From Hemicentrotus pulcherrimus (lineage: Eukaryota > Echinodermata > Echinoidea > Camarodonta > Strongylocentrotidae), in the NCBI GenBank assembly GCA_003118195.1, contig BEXV01001624.1, positions 59,419 through 83,421 of the forward strand: a DNA stretch of 24,003 nucleotides. Reading direction: 5' to 3'. This document shows positions 20,501-24,003 of the stretch, piece after piece. Positions within the stretch are counted from its first letter, which is position 1. Each line of letters opens with the position of its first letter. A model generated the notes under the pieces. The model saw only the letters and a program-made list of their open reading frames with translations. It ran no database searches and was not told the origin of the DNA. Both the position numbers and the translations under genes were made by a program.

Positions 20501-22582
20501 GAGGTGCTGCTGGCTGGTAGTCTTGTGATGCATTTGTCAATTAAAAAATGAAATAACACAAAATATGACATAAATAAAAAATCAAACATATAGACATTTC
20601 ATAAAAATTCATTGATCCAATTCAAATTTTTGAAGAGTTGACAGTTGATGACAAAGAGAGAGAAGGAGAGGAAGAGAGAAAGAGAGAGAAGGGGACGAAA
20701 GAGAGAGACGAAGAGAGAAAGAGAGGGAGAGAGAGAGTGAGGGAGAGAGAGTTGAAGAGGGGAAGAGACAGACAAAGGGTACCTTATCATTACAGATGAG
20801 GGGAGATGGCAAGAAATATTCAGCAATGCAGAAAATCGAGATAAAAAGTATCAAAAGCCATTAACATAGTTTAATCATGGACTATGAAATTCTAAAAATA
20901 CAATTTATATTGGTATTACATTTTATTCAAAAGATTTATGAAACGTCGATCGTAAACTACCAGACATGTCGCAAATGGTATAACTGAAATTGATCTTTAC
21001 ATAAATTATATAACTTGGGCTTACTACGAATCATCGGGTTATCGCGTCCGGTCGGGTGGTCGTGTTACACTACCTTCCGTGAAAGGAAAACAGAATATAA
21101 TGTAAAGATGCACGTTGAGGGCGCGACCTTTCGTAGATTTGCCGTAGGGTTGTCATAAAGTGCCGAGTAAATTGGACAAGGCCATTTGTAGATAAGAGGG
21201 ATTTATTTCACAAACATTACCCCCGAAAATTTGTGAAAAAAAGGGCATGTTTTACAAAAGGTCGGGTAACGCGACCATCCGACCCGACTCGATGAACAGA
21301 TAATTTGAAGTAAGCCTATATACCTGGCATATATTGGATCAGTTTTCTCATGGGCGTGGTCTTTGTATCTCCCTCATTGGTGGAGTGGGTCATGAGAGTG
21401 CGCCAGTTCTCCTGGGATAACAACTGCACAGCTACCATCCTACCAAACGAAAGTCAGGGCTCCATTTCACCAAACTTGTCATCAGTGTCAATTTACAATT
21501 TTTTTTAAAATAAGCTAATGAAATCCTTGCTTCTGATTGGTTATCAGCAGATTTGTCACCGATTTTTGTCATTTGACATTGAAAAAAAGGATTTGTGAAA
21601 AGGGTTCCAGGATGCGATTTCAAGTAGAAAATATCCACTGTTGCCCATGACGTCGGAATAATGTTTTCTTACCTCTTTTCATGGATTGGTTATAACAATA
21701 AGGTTTATTCTTGATAAAGTGTATAATAATCTTCTCAGAACAGTACTGATCAATCGCTACGACTCTCCAGGGGGGCGTTTCATGAACAAAATTATTCGGT
21801 GGTTTTCACCGACTAATATATGTTCACCGACAGTTTAGTCAGCGCTGACTAAATTGCACCAATCACATGCCTGGAAAATAGTCGGTGACAAATAAATTGT
21901 CGTTGAACATAATATTAGTCGGTGAAAACCACTATCAATAAATCAAGTTGTGGGAAGATGATTATAAACCTTTTATTTCAACAATGAATGATAATCCCAC
22001 AATCACTTCACGAAAAGATGTTTAAAACAAAAATCAAATTTGATGGGAGATACTTTTATTACAAGATTAATCAACTGTTTAAAAATCTTGGTAACATACT
22101 TTCATAGAAGTTGTTATGAAATGACTAAAATGACTGTAAATACTGTGATCTATTTATTTGATTAGCTGATGAGACATAGCGGTTGTTTTTCAGTAAAAAA
22201 AAAAAAAACGGTCGTGAAAGGAGGTTATGAACAGTTATTAGAATGATCTACCAATGTATCATGTGTTGTCTTTACTGTTCTACCTTTTAATTTCAAGTCT
22301 TTGTAGATATGTTTCGTCGTAATTTATGAGTGATTTTTTATGTTAGTCAAGTGTATGCCAGATTGATACCTACTCATGGTTGTCGTTGATGGCGTGATCC
22401 AGACAATTCAGTCCCTTTTTGTCGCACTCGCTGAACATGGTTTCTACTGGTTTCAGCTCCAGAAGAAGGTCCACAATGACTGGATCTCCTTGTTGACAGG
22501 CGTACATGAGTGGTGTCAACTGTACGGTGATCAAACAACAGTAATAATAGCAATAATAATGATAATTGTTATAATGATAATA

Positions 22583-22622
<40 letters not shown>

Positions 22623-23853
22623 TAATAATTTTGTTTACCCAGGAGAACGTCATCAGCATCAGTGCTGTTCTTTCTGAGGGCCCTACTCTTAAACAACAAT
22701 TTGAATGCAATTTATTTATTGAGCACACTAAAATAAATAGTTTCTTCACAAAACAACAACATAAATCAATATAACAAGAAGACGACATGGGTAAGGACCA
22801 CATCCCCACTTCAATGAAACTGATAACAGATTAGACCTACAACGTATCTGTTGATACATTTAACAGTCACACCATTGTTAGCGTGAACACTGGTCAATGG
22901 CCGGTCTGTTCTTACGAATTCGGTCATTTGATTGTGGCCCTTATCATCATTAATGTTCCACGTTGAATCAAGGAAAGGAACCATTAAAACAGACCTATCT
23001 GCTGATACATTCAGCATTCACTTACTCCGTTGTCATCTTTTACACTGGTCAGTGACTTATCGGTTTTCAAGAAGAGTTTGGTCATTTGTTTGTGACCTTC
23101 TGTTATTGCAAGATGAAGCGCAGTTTGCCCAGAACTATTCCTGCTTGATGAGAAAATTATGAAAAGGAAATTTATGACGTAAAAAGAGTGGTGAGATTTT
23201 GTAACAGACAGGGCCTTTGTATCAGATAAAATCTTTTTTTAAAGGTTCTGTTCCCATTTGACAATCTAGTGGCTTGATTACAAGTTAAGTGTAAGTATAA
23301 CATCCCGAAAGCTTCAAGTGTTGAACACGATAGTATCAAACAACAAGGTATATTTTGTGACTATTAACCAGAGGTTTCATGAAAAATGAAAAGTAATACA
23401 TATCTTTAAATTGAGAAATTTGATAATGACCATATTTCTTGAGAAAATTAGATATCATTCTTTTATAAATAGTTCGTTGAAATTTCTAACACGTTTACGA
23501 TTTAGAATTTCATAAGCGATACAAATAAATGAGCAATATATGATTAATCTTTACATTAATTTGTGTATCTATAATGTTCTGATGATAAGATTTGGTTAAA
23601 CCTCAAGAAAGAAAATAATGTTTCATGACCTGGACATATAGCAATCCCAAATTCCTCAAATTCTTGTATTAAGAAACCGTTTATAGAAAAGAAAAAAACC
23701 TACCGTTCGTTCAACACGGCATTGTCCGTCTTGATCATAGCTTTAGCCGTGTCCAAGTGCCCACCCTCAGCAATAAGGTGCATCACAGAATTCTCGTTGG
23801 CATCCTTCAGTGCGAAGGTGTGTTTGCGCCAGGCAATGAACTGCAGAAGACTC
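11341..23853 (-). CDS. TRPA-family cation channel, 14 exons, 5' end beyond right edge
   Basis: TRPA channels are tetrameric plasma-membrane cation channels opened by heat, cold, irritants or touch, depending on the branch. Fourteen minus-strand exons join in phase into about 691 residues: ankyrin repeats (exons at 23704, 23026, 22374), a linker (21324, 19604, 19117), S1 and S2 (17481), S3 (15952), S4 (14813), S5 (14029), pore loop and S6 (13537), the post-S6 segment (12990, 12370) and a coiled-coil C-terminus (11341) ending in TAG. Family members have about 1100 residues, so some 400 N-terminal residues, mostly ankyrin repeats, lie off the right edge. The pore signature is AMMTGEIEL followed by MNLLTGLAVYDIE after S6. 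The Glu in the filter stands where vertebrate TRPA1 has Asp, so I do not call it a TRPA1 orthologue; it may belong to another TRPA branch. Oddities are the triplicated, damaged linker exon (19860..20538) and several repeated exon pieces. Confidence 0.92.
11800..12369 (-). repeat. Tandem array of the TRPA exon M 3' end plus splice donor
   Basis: Units anchored on TTTAAGCCC or similar occur near 11855, 12000, 12088, 12180, 12272 and 12337, mostly 88 to 92 bp apart. On the minus strand most carry a version of the last coding bases of exon M and its donor. The true end reads FLEDLDKT then GTAAGA. The unit near 12050 reads FLEDFEKK then GTAAGA, and the one near 12215 ends in GTAGGA. Another unit, near 12120, has GCAAGA, and the unit at 12272 keeps GTAAGA but has a GATC-rich change. 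The left-most units also share a TAAAAACAAAACATTAAACG segment (11799 and 11940). Confidence 0.88.
12370..12555 (-). CDS. TRPA exon M: cytosolic segment after S6
   Basis: An acceptor ending TTAAG precedes 62 codons starting AKGTLDFQNNMFLFLWKASV and ending FLEDLDKT at a GTAAGA donor, phase 0 at both ends. Its position two exons after S6 matches the C-terminal domain that packs under the membrane in TRPA channels. The acceptor could be 6 bp further in (after GGCCAAG) without changing frame. Its 3' end is the source of the array in the next intron. Confidence 0.85.
12990..13058 (-). CDS. TRPA exon L: segment just after S6
   Basis: Twenty-three codons, TGLAVYDIEVIQTKAKMH followed by KQTLE, lie between a TTACCGCTTAG acceptor and a GTAGGT donor, phase 0. 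With the preceding exon this gives NLL-TGLAVYDIE, the conserved segment after S6 in TRPA channels (GLAVGDI in vertebrates), with Tyr where Gly is usual. Confidence 0.9.
13059..13536. other. TRPA intron, nothing further recognised
   Basis: The intron between the post-S6 exon and the pore exon. The 100-codon open frame on the minus strand here has only low-complexity hydrophobic content, no acceptor-donor pair, and is not needed for the channel frame. Confidence 0.6.
13537..13749 (-). CDS. TRPA exon K: pore loop and S6
   Basis: Seventy-one codons in phase 0 lie between a CTATCTAG acceptor and a GTGAGG donor. The exon opens APFHTLGDSLSKALAMMTGE, which is the pore helix and filter (MTGEIEL), then an outer loop (LDYSYTPDPSVDFTSL) and S6 (STHIVYVIFIIFMPILIMNL). 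The filter acidic residue is Glu instead of the Asp of vertebrate TRPA1. Confidence 0.95.
14029..14120 (-). CDS. TRPA exon J: S5 helix
   Basis: After a GTGACAG acceptor, two bases complete a Glu codon split from the previous exon. Then VLSTLLNFIFLAGIFLLAFA and VVFCILLLNQ give one long hydrophobic helix, S5, ending at GTATTT. The next exon continues NQ-APFHTLGDS into the pore helix. Confidence 0.93.
14239..14636 (+). repeat. Dispersed repeat family R1, copy B
   Basis: Same orientation and nearly the same extent as 486..870, sharing GGCGATTGCATTGTGAAAG and the run TTTCTATGCTCATTACTCAG. It has small insertions (ACTTACCTTGATTTCC) and an A-run near 14590. It lies in the intron between S4 and S5. 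Confidence 0.85.
14813..14921 (-). CDS. TRPA exon I: S4 region
   Basis: A GTTTTAG acceptor is followed by 36 codons and one extra base, starting DWQWQLGAFAVFLVWFNFIL and ending FFGIYVLMFL before a GTAAAA donor (phase 1). The WQ-GA-AV-WFNFILFLQ pattern is the hallmark of S4 and the S4-S5 linker in TRPA channels (vertebrate LQWQCGAIAV...LYLQ). Confidence 0.95.
15232..15304 (+). repeat. Direct repeat pair with a fragment of the M1 MITE end
   Basis: AACCTGATATCAGTAAGTTA at 15230 and AACTTGATATCAATAATAAG at 15276 are related 26 to 28-bp direct repeats, both running into GTTACGACAA. Between them GTAGTGTAGTGGGCCTTTAA resembles the right end of the TTAA-flanked MITE (copies at 1993 and 9921). Probably a nested remnant. 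Confidence 0.5.
15769..15930. mobile_element. Fold-back MITE with 19-bp target duplication next to a splice donor
   Basis: Ends are GGGCCCCGTCTTACAAAGAG on the left and, read inward from the right, GGGCCCCGTCTTAAAACGAG, with ATCAATCGCAA-type repeats inside, so the element folds on itself. It is bracketed by direct copies of AGGGCTCAATCATATACTC at about 15749..15767 and 15931..15949. The right copy is followed by the donor of the S3 exon, and most of that donor's intronic bases (GAGTAT) lie in the duplication. Elements with this terminal sequence are, as I recall, common in sea urchin DNA. Confidence 0.85.
15952..16107 (-). CDS. TRPA exon H: S2-S3 loop and S3 helix
   Basis: Fifty-two codons in phase 0 lie between a TTTTGTTCAG acceptor and a GTGAGTAT donor. 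They start LYRTWMYRHSKYNSISGILS and contain the S3 helix (IGIQIFTILFVCPGLN). They continue the S2 exon (VIYFIEF) and lead directly into DWQWQLGA of S4. Confidence 0.94.
16121..16200 (+). repeat. SINE-tail fragment with AATAAT and TTTAGCGCTAAA
   Basis: An (AAT)n start, ATTATATTACGTTTTTATTT and the word TTAGCGCTAAAC match the module at 18048..18125 (ATAATAAC...TATATAGCGCCC). It begins 14 bp from the S3 exon acceptor. No tRNA-like part is attached. Confidence 0.5.
16515..16645. repeat. Dispersed repeat family R2, copy 2
   Basis: Matches 7095..7260 in the same orientation: GTCATCGGACTCAGGCTTG, CACTATGTATGCATATTATC followed by CACTCC, and at the end CTTTCACATCTTACTTGGTA before CCCATTT. Likely SINE-derived, because the GGTACC word and CACTCC part recur in the intact SINE nearby. 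Confidence 0.6.
16765..16973 (-). mobile_element. tRNA-derived SINE (minus strand)
   Basis: Read on the minus strand it begins GAGAGGTGTGTCGTCTAGTG with an A-box-like TAGTGGATAAG (16946..16956) and a B-box GGTTCAAATCC (16907..16917), spaced as in a tRNA. A body follows, with CGTCCTTTCGCAAGACC and CTACATTTGCCACTCTCTAC. It ends in a T-rich tail. The tRNA part does not keep perfect stems, so it is a retroposon and not a working tRNA gene. The same body is found at 17245..17300 on the plus strand. Confidence 0.82.
17180..17460 (+). mobile_element. tRNA-derived SINE (plus strand) with (TTA)n tail
   Basis: A B-box-like GATTCGAGTCC (17228..17238) is followed by the SINE body: AATGTCCTTTGGCAAGATAT, CTACATTTGCCACACTCAAC, GGTACCTGGG. 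It ends CATGAGCGCTTTACAAGAAC with a TTATTATTATTATTATT tail. The A-box half is decayed. The tail ends about 15 to 20 bp from the donor of the S1-S2 exon. It and the minus-strand SINE at 16765..16973 point in opposite directions about 200 bp apart. Confidence 0.78.
17481..17801 (-). CDS. TRPA exon G: pre-S1 helix, S1 and S2
   Basis: The exon has 107 codons in phase 0, between an ATTTCAG acceptor and a GTAAGA donor. It begins IKTDESKELLNHPVLRLLFL, the conserved ELLNHPV pre-S1 motif of TRPA channels. S1 is TYWVSFFLLLALLILVTGHS. An extracellular loop with NNYTW (a possible N-glycosylation site) and WQENMNP follows, then S2, VLFGKVGAWIILVLTVIYFI. The position of the reactive cysteine in vertebrate HPVC is Leu here. 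Confidence 0.95.
18048..18125 (+). repeat. SINE-tail module with inverted AGCGC words
   Basis: TAATAATAACATTCCGCTTT, TATATAGCGCCC and TGAGCGCTTTACAGATAAG form the same hairpin-like module as 7040..7090 and 17420..17435. Common at SINE ends. No tRNA-like part is attached. Confidence 0.55.
18720..18895 (+). repeat. Dispersed repeat family R1, copy C (5' part only)
   Basis: GATCAGAAAAGGTTGATCAT, AAGTATTGGTGTGTACTGCA and CCCAGTCTTGGTGAAGTTAC match copies A and B in the same orientation. Similarity stops after ATATGGGACTAC. It lies in the intron before the S1 exon. Confidence 0.8.
19117..19218 (-). CDS. TRPA exon F: linker before S1
   Basis: Thirty-four codons in phase 0, VPSNFLPDGKLRDGARIYVT then NPVYRSHNHPLRLM, lie between a TTTCTCTCTAG acceptor and a GTATGA donor. 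The NHPLRLM end followed by IKTDESKELLNHPV in the next exon is typical of invertebrate TRPA pre-S1 regions. Confidence 0.88.
19604..19716 (-). CDS. TRPA exon E: linker segment
   Basis: A CCTGTAG acceptor is followed by two bases that complete a codon begun in the previous exon. Then 37 codons run from RTMTLDTLATRGYDMMLQTI to GNARDED at a GTAAGT donor (phase 0). It can join exon D directly in phase (codon GGA, Gly) or the third copy of the damaged linker exon (codon AGA, Arg). The segment has no strong homology signature of its own. Confidence 0.75.
19860..19988 (-). pseudogene. Damaged copy 1 of the TRPA pre-S1 linker exon
   Basis: The acceptor-like GTTTGCAAG and the GTAAGA donor are kept. 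The 5' part in the phase expected after exon D reads VFFDKCIAKL. A 5-bp deletion relative to copy 3 then shifts the frame, and the recognisable continuation (VNFEFLDVCFSDWMED) is in another frame. A 2-bp gain near the donor alters the exit phase too. A fully open reading exists if entry is in phase 0, but no phase-0 exon precedes it. Confidence 0.7.
20065..20348 (-). pseudogene. Damaged copy 2 of the linker exon, split by a MITE
   Basis: The exon reads SSDKKSTKIRVYYELHEDW and is then interrupted by a 145-bp element (20102..20246). After it FSDSMED-like sequence resumes. The donor has become TGCGAG and small indels shift the 5' part. It keeps the GTTTGCAAG acceptor word. It cannot encode the linker. 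Confidence 0.85.
20102..20246. mobile_element. 145-bp MITE inserted in linker-exon copy 2
   Basis: Termini are GAGCCCGTTTCATAAAACTTG and, inward from the right, GCCCTGTTTCATAAAACTTG, a nearly perfect inverted repeat of about 20 bp. CCAG flanks both sides (20098..20101 and 20247..20250). Copy 3 of the same exon shows the uninterrupted site GAGAACCAGTCCTC, which fixes the element boundaries and a 4-bp target duplication. The centre contains CAGCCAATCACAAGCC. Confidence 0.92.
20363..20380. repeat. Poly-C/poly-A simple tract
   Basis: A run of C followed by A bases between copies 2 and 3 of the linker exon. Copy 1 has a related CCCCCTCAAAAAAAAA tract at the same place, so it is part of the duplicated unit. 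Confidence 0.8.
20415..20538 (-). CDS. Copy 3 of the TRPA pre-S1 linker exon (possibly still used)
   Basis: This is the best-preserved copy. DKCITRLPASSTSDKNCTKI then RVYYELLEDWFSDWMEDTLI is open to a GTAATG donor in phase 1, the phase exon E needs. The ancestral acceptor word (TTTGCAAG in copies 1 and 2) is missing. An alternative acceptor inside the exon (CTACCAG, exon 20415..20513, 99 bp) would enter in phase 1, matching exon D, and restore a full frame. In TRPA proteins this segment follows the conserved MP at the end of the exon D peptide and includes the first cysteine of the reactive linker. Whether it is spliced in cannot be told from sequence. Confidence 0.45.
20655..20772. repeat. 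Imperfect GA-rich microsatellite
   Basis: AGAGAG- and GAAGAG-type purine tract on the plus strand (CT-rich on the transcribed sense of the gene), upstream of linker-exon copy 3. The serine/leucine-rich open frames on the minus strand come from this tract. Confidence 0.9.
21018..21318. mobile_element. Inverted-repeat element abutting the exon D donor
   Basis: The left end GGGCTTACTACGAATCATCG with GGTCGGGTGGTCGTGTTAC is mirrored on the right: read inward, TAGGCTTACTTC and GGGTCGGATGGTCGCGTTAC. Arms are some 60 bp and imperfect, and the interior is about 180 bp. The right end (GTAAGCCTA) stops about 5 bp from the GTATAT donor of exon D. No clean target duplication was found. Confidence 0.65.
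21324..21439 (-). CDS. TRPA exon D: end of ankyrin domain into linker
   Basis: A TTTGGTAG acceptor is followed by one base that completes Glu, then 38 codons and one base (phase 1): MVAVQLLSQENWRTLMTHST, then NEGDTKTTPMRKLIQYMP, ending at GTATAT. The TPM-LI-YMP motif is the conserved join between the last ankyrin repeat and the pre-S1 linker of TRPA channels. Confidence 0.92.
21456..21610. mobile_element. Imperfect fold-back MITE near the exon D acceptor
   Basis: The left end AGGGCTCCATTTCACCAAAC is mirrored by CTGGAACCCTTTTCACAAAT read inward from the right. The ends resemble the GGGCCCGTTTCATAAAACTTG class at 20102. It begins about 14 bp from the acceptor of exon D (upstream in the transcript). 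The interior has TTCTGATTGGTTATCAGCAG. Confidence 0.65.
21769..21950. mobile_element. Fold-back element with nested 20-bp palindrome
   Basis: Arms 21799..21831 (GTGGTTTTCACCGACTAATA) and 21899..21932 are near-perfect reverse complements. Between them, 21834..21853 is a perfect 20-bp palindrome, TTTAGTCAGCGCTGACTAAA. The outer left end GGGGGGCGTTTCATGAACAA resembles the other GTTTCATAAA elements in this gene. It also carries ACCAATCACATGCC. Confidence 0.8.
22374..22519 (-). CDS. TRPA exon C: ankyrin repeats
   Basis: An acceptor GTACAG precedes 48 codons plus two bases (phase 2) before GTAGGT. LTPLMYACQQGDPVIVDLLL continues the ankyrin repeat begun at DDNG in the previous exon. SECDKKGLNCLDHAINDNH begins the next repeat. 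Confidence 0.95.
22540..22632. repeat. (TAA)n microsatellite in a TRPA intron
   Basis: Imperfect AATAATGAT sequence grading into an uninterrupted AATAAT run. It starts about 20 bp upstream (transcript sense) of the exon C acceptor, so length changes could move the polypyrimidine tract. It generates long spurious Tyr- or Ile-rich open frames on both strands. Confidence 0.95.
22830..22985 (-). pseudogene. Decayed duplicate of ankyrin exon B
   Basis: On the minus strand DDKGHNQMTEFVRTDRPLTS then VHANNG aligns with EGHKQMTKLFLKTDKSLTSV and KDDNG of the real exon about 155 bp away. Similarity continues past the donor (AATGTATCAACAGATA against AATGTATCAGCAGATA). The 5' half (SGQTALHLA) is lost to indels and stops, and the donor is GTGACT, so it should not be used. 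Confidence 0.88.
23026..23140 (-). CDS. TRPA exon B: ankyrin repeat
   Basis: A CATCAAGCAG acceptor gives one base completing Arg and 38 codons, NSSGQTALHLAITEGHKQMT then KLFLKTDKSLTSVKDDNG, ending at GTAAGT in phase 0. GQTALHLAITEGH is a canonical ankyrin first helix. Confidence 0.95.
23141..23703. other. TRPA intron, no feature recognised
   Basis: AT-rich intron between the two right-most ankyrin exons. No repeat shared with the rest of the window was noticed. Confidence 0.6.
23704..23853 (-). CDS. TRPA exon A: ankyrin repeat, right-most exon in the window
   Basis: The acceptor GCGCAG has a weak pyrimidine tract. One base completes the previous codon, then 49 codons from SLLQFIAWRKHTFALKDANE through NSVMHLIAEGGHLDTAKAMI to NAVLNE, and two bases at GTAGGT (phase 2). 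NSVMHLIAEGGHLDTAK is an ankyrin repeat. The preceding exon is not visible in the 150 bp that remain to the right edge. Confidence 0.92.
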
Positions 23854-24003
23854 CTGCGCATAAGGTACCATAAGTAATACAATTAGACATAGCTTTATAT
23901 TTAAATTTTGCGTATATTAAAGGCCTCGACCATGATCAAAGTCTGTATAAAGAAATAAGATGTGTGCAGGATGCAGACGCGGATCCAGGATTTCTTAGGG
24001 GAG
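23854..24003. other. Right-edge TRPA intron
   Basis: No exon or repeat was recognised. The upstream ankyrin exons must lie beyond the window. Confidence 0.6.

Noticed and set aside
20599..20854. Serine/leucine-rich open frames with signal-peptide-like look
   Set aside because: Translation of the GA/CT microsatellite in an intron.
22376..22774. 132-codon open frame on the plus strand and Tyr/Ile-rich frames on the minus strand
   Set aside because: They are shadows of the (TAA)n microsatellite and of ankyrin exon C on the other strand.

Overview
This window is eukaryotic genomic DNA from an AT-rich, intron-rich and repeat-rich animal genome. The compact intron-split genes, tRNA-derived SINEs, many short fold-back elements ending in GGGCCCGTTTCATAAA-like or GGGCCCCGTCTTACAA-like sequence, and frequent TACATGTA and TAGGCCTA words suggest a marine deuterostome. 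An echinoderm, probably a sea urchin, is my best guess. The species is an inference from style and gene content and was not searched. No bacterial, viral or CRISPR-like feature is visible.

Two genes are well supported, both on the minus strand. At the left (1066..3145) are the first three coding exons of a CNOT4 orthologue, the RING-type E3 subunit associated with the CCR4-NOT deadenylase. All eight zinc-binding cysteines of its C4C4 RING are present. The RNA-recognition part lies off the left edge or in exons I cannot find. At the right (11341..23853) are 14 consecutive exons, every junction in phase, encoding about 691 residues of a TRPA-family cation channel: the last ankyrin repeats, the pre-S1 linker, S1 to S6 with the pore loop, a cytosolic C-terminal helix and a coiled coil ending at a stop codon. 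Its N-terminal ankyrin exons lie beyond the right edge. The 8 kb between the genes (about 3.2 to 11.1 kb) shows no convincing gene, only satellites, tandem duplications and mobile-element debris.

The striking theme is repetition of pieces of exons, often including the 5' splice site. CNOT4 exon 1 with its donor sits in an 84-bp tandem array in which three extra copies keep the ATG, an open frame and the donor. The 3' end and donor of the TRPA exon after S6 is repeated several times (about 65 to 92 bp apart) in the next intron. The exon for the TRPA pre-S1 linker is present three times and each copy carries a different lesion, one being split by a small transposon whose target site can be read from an intact paralogous copy. 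One ankyrin exon has a decayed duplicate, and the last exon has a 172-bp partial duplicate that has lost the stop codon. Three further inserted elements end within about 20 bp of a TRPA splice donor.

The two genes have no evident functional link. CNOT4 acts in mRNA turnover and ubiquitin ligation. The TRPA channel would be a plasma-membrane sensory channel. They are simply neighbours on one strand.
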